This document shows positions 55,820-64,000 of a DNA stretch of 64,000 nucleotides, piece by piece. The position numbers and the translations under genes were made by a program. A model generated the notes under the pieces. It made no database searches, had not been told where the DNA came from, and saw only the letters and a list, made by a program, of their open reading frames with translations. Position 1 is the first letter of the stretch. Every line of letters begins with the position of its first letter. This DNA comes from Impatiens glandulifera. Taxonomy: Eukaryota; Streptophyta; Magnoliopsida; Ericales; Balsaminaceae. The stretch is taken from NCBI RefSeq assembly GCF_907164915.1, contig NC_061862.1, positions 142,901,913-142,965,912 on the forward strand, written 5' to 3'.

Positions 55820-58738
55820 TAGACACTTAATTTTTAAGCCCCAAAATTAGAATAAATTGATCCGATCCAGTAGGATGTTTATATTTAATTATGGGACCAG
55901 GGAGCAAAAATTAGAAATCACTTTTTGGAATTGTTTGAAGTAACCCTCGAGTAGCGGTCCAAATGCCAATTTCCAAAAATACTCGAGATTCATATGTTTT
56001 CATATATTCAGAATGACCGTCTTTTTGAAATTTGAATATAATATTGTGTTTGACAAAAAATACCATATAACTAGTCCAGGGCTTGATTGTGTCCAAACGT
56101 AATTTTTCATAAAAAGTCGGAATTTGGGAAATCTTAAATGTTTAGATTGACTGGTTCAAAAATAAGAATTGTGTATAATATTGTTGTTAGCAATTTTGTG
56201 CAGAAGTCCATCAATATGGCAAAAATGTCAAAAGCGGAGTTGAACCAGGCGAGTCAAGAGCGGGTCAACAAATGTCAATGCGTCAGGCTGCGCACCAATT
56301 TTGAATGCGCATGCTAACATCATGTTGATGCCAGCCGCCAGATTATTTGATAAAAATGCCCAAATCATGTATATTTGGGGTGTTTTTTCGCTTAAGATAT
56401 TTTGGAAAGTCCCTCAACTTAGAAAAAACATATAGGCCGTTATACTCAACATAATTAGTTGTTATTAGATGATTTAAAAATCTTGAAGAGTTCTCTATGA
56501 TTTTCGTTTATTTCCAAAACGATGTTGACGCTCTTAACACCTGGAATTGGCGGTACAAGACGATGCGACTAAGACGAGATCAAACCAGACAAGTTTATGG
56601 TGTATAATTCATAACTAAAGTTATAGTGTTTTGTTTTTAATTGTAGCCTATGGTTGAAAAGCTAAGGCGTAGACCATTCGAATGTCACCAGTCTTGCATC
56701 TCCATTTAATGGTTAAAGTAGTCTATTTAGCATGGGATGACTTTGAAAATTCATATCTTTTATTTGGCTCACCATTTTGAAAAAATAAGATACCGTTGGA
56801 AAAACCTTTGAGCTTTTCTTTATATTGATACTAAGTAAAACTCATGGCTTGACCTACAACCCATGCTAGGTCGCCCGAAAGCCAATATAAATGTGGACGC
56901 TAAAAATCTCAAATTTTTAAGACCCTCGATGCTCCATCAATAATTGTATGGACTTGCGACTAGTCTTGAAAATTTCTTCCAATATAAATGTGGACGCTAA
57001 CAATCTCACATTTTTAACACAGCCTGTATCAGCCTCAATGGTGGTCGGATTCAAAAGTTATGGTTATTAGAAGTTTCAATTGATTCATATTGATTCATAT
57101 AGGTTGAAAAGCAAAACTTGAAAAAGACTAGCTTCAAAATGTATAACTTGGCCTACACTTGACCATTGGCCTTGATTCAAAGATCAAGGTATAGTTCAAC
57201 TAGTTCCTACAAACCTAAAATCATCCCATTCGTAGTTGAATGGAAGAATAGGTTTGTTTAACTCGCCAACCGCGTTACCCATTTTCCTGAAAACAAAAAT
57301 CCTAAGTTACACTTGTCTAAGGGTATTTAAGGAAATTGTCTCATTAAATTTTGTACGGTGGATTCATTTGTTTGAATTCTTGTTCAATTGCTTGGTTAAC
57401 CTCGCTGTTAGAGTTCCTAAGTTTGATGAGTTTAGTTAGGAATATTATAGGTCGAGAATAACATCATTTCTTGATATTCTCCTCCCCGGGATTATCGAGT
57501 TTTGGTCGTGAAAGGAAGAACTCCTGATCAGTTCTTTAACGTTGTTTTAGAAGGACTCTTCGACGAGGCGTTGATGCAACTGAAGCTCCAGACGATGAAA
57601 TATGATATTGTGTTGTTCATGGATATGGTGCATCGATGAAGAAGAACTTACAGACAGTATCGCCCTTAGTTATCAGATCTATAGGGGAAATATGTATGTC
57701 CTTGGTCAGAAATTCTTCCAGGACATCGATAACGTTGGGAACCGGCGACATGCAGATGGAGGAAGACGACGAACTAATTTTTTCAACATTTCTTTTATTC
57801 ATTTGATTCCTCCAAGTTCCAAGGCACATTCAAGTTAACCCTTGGATTTTCTAGATGTTTAAAATTACCTAGGAACTTTAATTAAGGATTAATTATTTAA
57901 TTCTGAATTAAATAGGCCTATAGACTATTTCTCTTGTGAAATTTTAACCCCCAAATTCCCAATTCGAATTATTTTCAGAGAATTCGAATTCATTTGGTCC
58001 CTGAACTATTGTTAACGTTCAATTTGACCCTCCATCTTTATATTCATCCAATTGTTGATATAATGTTTCAATTTCTAACTTTTAAGAAATTTCTTAAGAC
58101 TTGTTTGGTTTATTTTATACCAAACAATATTGGTTCTTCAATTAGAGCCTCTAAATGATTTAAGAAAATATTCCAAAATTCAAGGATGGTCTAAAATATT
58201 TTTTCCAACGTTAATAATATTTCCATAAATTTTGGGGCTCGTTTTAAAAATGACTTTCTTTGGAACGTTCATGTCTTGAGTTCGTAGCTTGGAAAATTAT
58301 GAAAATTTTGCAGTAGGTTTAAAAAATAATTGTTGACCTCCAAGAAATTTTCAGATTGTGGTTCATATGTGTGCCCAATGAGCGCATACAAGATTCTATT
58401 TCATCTTTTTAATTCTAGGAAAACCTAACGAGAGTCCATAATTATCTTTGGACTGAGAATTGGGTATCCTATTAAATAGACTCAAGACACGATAAATAGA
58501 AATCAAGAGAACTCTTATGGATTAATGCCAATCTGTATTGGAATCTAATAAGATATAGAATTATTCCTTCTAGATTAGAGACAAGATTAGGCTTACACAA
58601 GTAAAAGAATTATGAAATCAGAATGCAAACGTGTAACGTACCTTCATAAACAAATGTCCAACTACATTTAGTAGAGACTATCCCATGAGATAGGCACATA
58701 CGACATATCTATTGCAACCCTTTCTTCATTCATAATTA
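55820..58738 (+). mobile_element. gypsy-type LTR segment I of copy 3
   Basis: Starts tagacacttaattttta and runs to the start of segment II. 56935-58738 matches 3458-5261. It includes a putative TATA region (taagggtatttaagg near 57317) and the 'gtagagactatccca' phrase near 58672 seen in the other LTR-type blocks. Non-coding; frames at 57236-57439 and 57602-57838 recur at the matching place in copy 1 (3759-3962 and 4125-4361), which reflects the shared DNA. Confidence 0.5.
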
Positions 58739-60279
58739 TAGACACTCAATTTTTACACACCGAATTTAAAATGAGTCTGCCTAGTTCGGTAGGATGTTCA
58801 TACTTGATTATTGGACCAGAAGAGAAAAATGTAAAAATCACTTTTTGAAATTGTCTCGAAAGGATCCCTGACTAGCGGTCCAAACACCATTTTCCAAAAA
58901 TACTCTAGCTTCATATATTTTCATACGTTCAGAATGACCGTCTTGAAAAATCACGAAGTTTGAATATAATATTGTTGATGGACAAAATATGTCAAACAAC
59001 TAGTTCGGGGCTCATTTGTGTGTGCAAATATCAATTTTAAAAAAGTCGGAATTTAGTAAACCTAAAACATTCAGATTAACCGATTTAAAAAATCTTGGAT
59101 TTTGAGTATAATATCATTTTAGCAATTTTGTGTAGAAGGCCTTTAAAAGAGAAAAAACGTCAAAATTGAGTTGAAACGGGCGAGTTGGAGCAGCTCAACG
59201 AAGGTTAACGCGCTAGGTTTCACACCTAAAGACATTCAAAAATGTGTGTGTTGTTGTCATCTTGATGTAAGGTGCGTGGCTCATTTGAAAATCGGTTAAA
59301 ATCATGCATGTTTGGTTGATTTTCGCTGAAGAAATCTGGAGGCTCCTTCAACTTAAAAAAATTCACCCAAGATACCATACTCAATCAATTTGGTGTTCTT
59401 GGTTGTTTTGGAAATATTGAAGAGTGGTCTACCATTTTTGTTTATGCCCGAAAAAACATCGACGCTCTTAGCCCATCAAATTGGCGGTTGAAAAGATGCG
59501 ACCAAGACATGATCAAATTGGACATGCTCTCAGTGTTTAATTCATAACTAATGTTATATGGCTTAGTGTTTAGATTACGATATATGGTCTGAAAGCTGAG
59601 ATGCAAACCGATCGAATGACACCGGTTCCGCATCTCCATTCCACGGCTAATATAGTCAATTCAGTTCGACAACACAATGCAACTTCACCCACTTCGTTAT
59701 AGGAGTGAACTGGAGCATGGGGTGACTTTGAAAATTAATATCTTTTGTTTGATTCAATCATTTTGAGGAAACGAGATACCATTGAAAAGGAATTTGAATT
59801 ATCTTTCATTTTATACTATGTAGAGCCCATGACTCAACCTACACCCAACGTGAGGTCTTCCATAAGCTAAGTTGTTCATTTCAAGACCCATGGCGTTCCA
59901 TCGAAATTATATTGATCTTCAGCTAGTCTTGAAGATTTATTTCAACACTAAAGTGGAAGCTAACAATCTCAACTTTCCAACGCATGCTGGCTCAACCCAA
60001 ATGGTGGCTTGAGTCAAAGGTTATGTTTTTTTGAATTTTCGGTTGATCCAAAATGACCTGCTGAAAAAGTTATCGGTTTTCTAAAATTCCTAAGTTACCC
60101 TTGCCCAAGGGGTATTTAAAGAGTTTGCCTCTATGGGGGATTGTAATTACGACCAGGGGTTATTCATTTGTCTAATTTTGAGAGGATAGTGAGACTTGAG
60201 ATCAAAACAACTAAAAGAAGAACAACCTGAAGGTGATTCCAGCCATTCTTGAGGATTCTGGAGAAGTCGATTCAAATTC
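58739..60279 (+). mobile_element. gypsy-type LTR segment II of copy 3, split by copia
   Basis: Equivalent of 5262-6968 in copy 1, with a deletion of about 150 bp near 60053 relative to that copy. It begins tagacactcaattttta and is interrupted at 60279 by the copia LTR at the same base as in copy 1. Confidence 0.55.
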
Positions 60280-61652
60280 TGTTAGATAAAATAGATAGTT
60301 AATTAGTAAGTAATTAACTATCTAAAGAACTTAACTAAATTCATCTTTGTTTAGGAAATGCATAAATCGGCTTCTATTTTTTATCAGTGTGACCGGTCGA
60401 CCGATATTAAAAAGACGGCGCAAACCAGGATCATCTAAAACAAACATTTTATTCGGCTATCTTTACAACGGAACTAGTAGAGGATCGACTCGGCAGTGAA
60501 AATGGTTTTACCGCTCAACTTCATGATCGGTAAACTTATCATCTATACCTCAGAGAGAAATCGGCTTCTATTCTTCATTAGTATGACTGGTCGACCGATA
60601 CTGAAAAGACGGCGCAACTGGTGGTCTGTCCGATAAAATACTTGGTATAATTCCAAGATTCTATACAAAAATAATCTATAAGATGATCGGTAGCTTGACC
60701 GATTAGAGACCAAGCTAGTCTAATACTAAGATAGATCTACTTTGAGAGCGGCCGACAAGTTCCATTTCAGTGCAATATAGAAGGGAGCTTTCAAACATAC
60801 AAACTGTAATATTGTCATTTTTATACAAGTCTGATGATATCTTTTGGTAAGCAAAAGACTGTCAAAAATATTCAGATACCTATTTTGGTATAAGTCTAAC
60901 AAAAGTCCACTTGTAGCATATGTCTTCCAACCTAATACAAATCTCTAAATCATTAGAAGACAAAGATGTTTGCTGATTTTCCCCTTAGGAAGTATTGAAC
61001 GCATCAAATTCCATGCTATACCTTTTTGGTCAACCAATTAGATTCAAGAAATAAAAGACTACCATGAAAGTATCCATTGTGAATGAGAAATACGACTGTT
61101 GTCATATCTCACTATTTAAGAGACTTGAAGAACAACAACAACATACAAAAACAAGACAGCAAGATACAACCGAACTTAGAACCGAATCAAAAGCTTCAAA
61201 CTATCCATATTATTCACATATTGTCTTACACATTAATTGTATTACAAGTTCATCTATTCTGTGTGAGTAATGAGTGTTGTGAGTTGAAAACGAGCAGTAA
61301 ATAAGCATCGGTTATTCGACTTATTGTAAACTGTGGTGAATATTCTAAGTGAATATCATTCTTGACGTTTGAGAAGAAGAGGTGACGTATGAGCTTTATC
61401 TCTGAACATCCATAAATCATGTGTCGTGTCTCTTTTCTATTCCATACTTTCTTACTACTATCCAAAATAGTGTGTGTTGCTTCAAATCGAAACAAATATT
61501 TCCGCACTTAAACTCGATTCAAAAGTTTGTGACGGTTTGCGTAGTTTAGAGATCGATATTAACTTCTAACCGAGTTAATATCAACTGACGTTTTGTGTAA
61601 GCATTCGTCCTAGCGAGACTCTCAGTCTCCTCCGGTGATCCCGATCCTAACA
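60280..61652 (+). mobile_element. Ty1/copia 5' LTR (repeat copy 3)
   Basis: TGTTAG...CTAACA, 1373 bp, sister to 6969-8346 and preceded by the same five bases aattc. Followed by the primer site and gag. The 3' LTR is not in the window, so the element presumably continues past 64000. Confidence 0.85.
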
Positions 61653-61654
61653 AG

Positions 61655-61666
61655 TGGTATTAGAGC
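61655..61666 (+). promoter_or_regulatory. tRNA-iMet primer binding site
   Basis: TGGTATTAGAGC two bases after the LTR end, the same one-mismatch variant as at 8349. Confidence 0.85.
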
Positions 61667-61701
61667 AGCTAGTCTCTATACTCTAGAAACCAGACGTAAG
61701 A

Positions 61702-64000
61702 ATGTCTTACAGCAACAAACCTCCAATGCTCGAAAGCGAAGAATTTGTTAATTGGAATATTCGCATGCATGTGCATCTAACCACCATGGATGATGAAATG
61801 ATGTTTATCCTATCTGATGGTCCAAGAAAGATTAACAAGGAAATGAGCAAATGGACAGCAAATGACCGGAGATGAACAATCTTGATAATATGTATAGAAG
61901 TGCCATCTACAAAACGTTAGGCATGGCAAAACGGAACCGACGGTTCGGGTACCCGAAGGAACCGAACCGATTGGTTCGGGTAATTTGTTTACTTTTCGGT
62001 TTCGGGTAATTTCGGGTCGGAACCGATCGGTTCCGGTTCGGGTCCGGTTCGGTTTCGGGTACCCGAAAAATAATAAAATGAACTTTTTTTTGGTTCTCAC
62101 TGTTCGGTTCTACTGTCCCGTTTCCATTTATACAAGCTTCTATAGTTATTCTGATCATGAAAACCAAATCACCTAATTCCAATATAGAGTTTAGGTCAAC
62201 ACTCACTACCCCATTTAGCTTAAGCATTAGAAAATTGAAGGAAATAATAATAGTATTACCAGGCGAGAAAATAGAAATTGATCTCCCTTCTTTAACTTAG
62301 GGTAAAATGGCGAACAAAAAACGAAAATGATAGAGAATAAGAGATGAGGAAGAGAAGGATGATAGGTTAGAGAAACTGATATTTTTTTATTATATATATA
62401 TATATATATTAAAATATTATTAATATAATATATCACTGTTTTTTTAATGGAATATTTATAATTATTTTTATTAAATAATTTTTTAAAGCTTAAAATACCT
62501 GAATTTTTTTAATGTATCTTTTAAAATATTAAAATTTTATTTAAATTTATTCAAATTAAGTTTAAAACGTAGGTAAAATTTAAAAATATATTAACGGGTT
62601 AAAATTAGTTAAATAAGTAAAATATAAATTGTTTTAAAACAACGGGTCCGGTTCGGGTCAGGTACCCATCGGTTCCGAACCAATATTTCGGATAATTTAA
62701 ATACCCGTTTTTTCGGGGAAAAATCGGGTCCGGTTCGGTTCGAGTCCGGTTCAGGTCCCTCGAAACCCAGAAATTTTCCATGCCTACAAAACGTTGGATA
62801 GAAACACGTTCACTAAGATTAGAGAATGTTCAACTACAAAAAAAGTGTGGGAGACAATCATTCAACTCCATGAAGGGAATGAGAGAACAAAAGAAAACAA
62901 AATATTGTTGGCCACTCAAAAGTTTGAGAACATTAAGATGCACCCCGGAGAAACGATGAAGGAATTTGGTAACTGTTTCACAAGTGTGGTGAATGAAATT
63001 TTACTCCTTGGAAAAAAATATGACAATAAAGAAGCAATCGTCAAGGCTCTAAGATCGCTCCCCAGCACTTGGGACATTAAGACTATGGGATGAGAGAATC
63101 AAATAGTCTTGATAAGATGAAGTTGCACGACGTCTTTGAAGATCTAAGAGCATATGAGTTCGAAATGAAATCAAGAAATGAAGATGAATCATCAGCATCA
63201 ACCGCTACTAGAGATCTGGTGACATTAGTGGAATCGGCAGCTCCTGTACCTATCAAATCGGCTGAACAGTTCAGCGAAGATGCGATGGCCATGTTAGCTA
63301 GGATGTTCAGAAAGTTTATGAAGAAGAATCAACCAACCCACTCTTACAACTACAACTAATCTAAAGGTAATAAAGCTAATGTTCGTTATTATAATTGTGA
63401 TGCTTTAGGTCATTACAGGTCGGAGTGCGGAAGCCACTAAGAGACAACAGAAAACCGAATGATTAGAACCAAAGGGAAGATCATTAGTCAAACATTTAAG
63501 GCAAGGAGATCCAAAAGTCCTTGATAACCGATGATGGTGGAAGTCAGTGGGCACATAGCGACTCAGATAGTGACGATGAAGGAATTAGTTGTCTTATGGA
63601 AAACGAAGAAGAGGTATTTAATTTTGCCTCTAAGGAATTCACCTGAGAAGACCTAGTTACTGCACTCAATGACATGGTCATTGAGTATAGGAACTTGTCA
63701 AATCTCATACCAAGCCGGCTAAATTTCTAGATCGGTGAACCAAGTGAAATTCAGACCGGTGGACCGATTGAACTATCCTTTGAGAATGAGAAGCTCAAGG
63801 AGACAGTCCAATCGTTGACAGAAGAAAATGAAAAAACTAAATACGTGATGGACGCATCGAAGAGATCTGGAGATTCTATGAGCCAGATGACGAGTCATCA
63901 AAGACCTTATAATTGTAAATTCGGTCTAAGCTACGACAAAACAGCAATCCAGATAAGTCTAAATCTTTGAACCGCCAAAAGTTGAAACTTAGTAAATAAA
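61702..64000 (+). pseudogene. Ty1/copia gag pseudogene interrupted by a MITE
   Basis: The ATG at 61702 (MSYSNKPPMLESEEFVNW) starts a copia gag related to the one at 28267-26411. A one-base frame change near 61873 is followed by the 869-bp MITE at 61918-62786. Gag resumes in '...RNTFTKIRECSTTKKVWETI', '...NERTKENKILLATQKFENIK' and 'LRSLPSTWDIKTM' (62794-63093). It then shifts at about 63090 into 'MKLHDVFEDLRAYEFEMKSR' (to 63359). Next comes a zinc knuckle reading YYNCDALGHYRSEC, whose first Cys is replaced by Tyr. The acidic segment near 63535-63660 parallels DGGSEWAYSDNED of the other copia. It has several stops and is non-functional. The two copia elements are related but clearly different subfamilies. 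It runs off the window end. Confidence 0.8.
61918..62786. mobile_element. complete hAT-type MITE with 8-bp target duplication
   Basis: 869 bp with terminal inverted repeats TAGGCATGG...CCATGCCTA and an exact 8-bp target duplication CAAAACGT at 61910-61917 and 62787-62794. The 8-bp duplication and the TAGGxxTGGCAAAAC-type end are marks of hAT elements. Subterminal regions are rich in ggttcgggtacccgaa-like repeats at both ends. It has no transposase, so it must be moved in trans. An AT microsatellite lies at about 62390-62410. Frames at 61810-62227 and 62227-62436 lie in it and are chance. Confidence 0.9.

Larger units (their letters stand above)
54955..62786 (+). repeat. direct repeat unit, copy 3 (complete)
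   Basis: The reference copy of the roughly 7.8-kb unit. Its left 2.4 kb match 9025-11395 and the rest matches 3458-9010. It contains defensin-like gene 2, two gypsy-type LTR segments (from 55820 and from 58739), the copia LTR 60280-61652, the primer site, gag start and a complete hAT MITE. All copies are in the same orientation, so the arrangement is a dispersed tandem duplication with 43.5 kb between copies 2 and 3. Confidence 0.85.

Noticed and set aside
61810..62227. Overlapping frames in the MITE with repeated Arg/Pro/Thr
   Set aside because: They are translations of the subterminal ggttcggg repeats and are not conserved as protein in the truncated copy.

Overview
The window looks like nuclear, intergenic, repeat-dominated DNA of a flowering plant, probably a eudicot (asterid as a guess). 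The reasons are AT-rich spacer, Ty1/copia and Ty3/gypsy LTR elements primed by initiator tRNA-Met, a non-LTR LINE, tRNA-derived SINEs, a hAT-type MITE, decayed plastid-like gene pieces, and two intron-containing defensin-like genes. No prokaryotic gene organisation is present. Almost all open frames are transposon coding sequence, fragments of it, or chance frames in LTRs. The only convincing host genes are the two small cysteine-rich secreted proteins.

Layout. 1-3457 is AT-rich spacer with a degenerate repeat, a SINE head and one unexplained open segment. 3458-11395 and 54955-62786 are partial and full copies of one roughly 7.8-kb direct repeat unit. Each full unit holds, in order, a defensin-like gene, two gypsy-type LTR segments, and a copia LTR with its primer binding site that is itself hit by a hAT MITE. 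Copy 1 lacks its left end (3458-9010), copy 2 is only its left end (9025-11395), and copy 3 is complete (54955-62786). 11396-14280 is a decayed gypsy leader and gag.

15716-29708 is a complete 14-kb Ty1/copia element on the minus strand, with 1.39-kb LTRs about 99% alike and a perfect 5-bp target duplication (AACTG). Besides gag, protease, integrase, reverse transcriptase and RNase H, it carries three extra ORFs between pol and the 3' LTR. The three are paralogues of one another. Each has its own TATA box 83-116 bp upstream of its ATG, and two are followed by hairpins with the same 12-nt loop on different stems. This accessory module is the best candidate here for a poorly described system. 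The copy is dead: at least eight premature stops, most explicable as C-to-T or G-to-A changes, plus frameshifts and an integrase deletion.

29709-46754 is a graveyard of minus-strand gypsy (Tat/Ogre-like) material with satellite-like tandem arrays, plus two solo LTRs with intact target duplications (29975-30904 and 39644-42025). 46769-49604 is a 5'-truncated LINE with a 14-bp target duplication and a mutated catalytic motif, followed by a second LINE tail (50225-50940). 51850-54210 is plastid-like DNA with recognisable clpP and rpl2 fragments. 62795-64000 continues the gag of the copia element in repeat copy 3.

The nesting gives an order of events: gypsy LTR, then copia insertion, then hAT MITE insertion into copia gag, then duplication of the whole unit, then deletion and a small inversion in copy 1. 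The two defensin-like genes were carried along. Since then their coding sequences have changed faster than their own flanks and almost only at amino-acid-changing sites, which points to diversifying selection.
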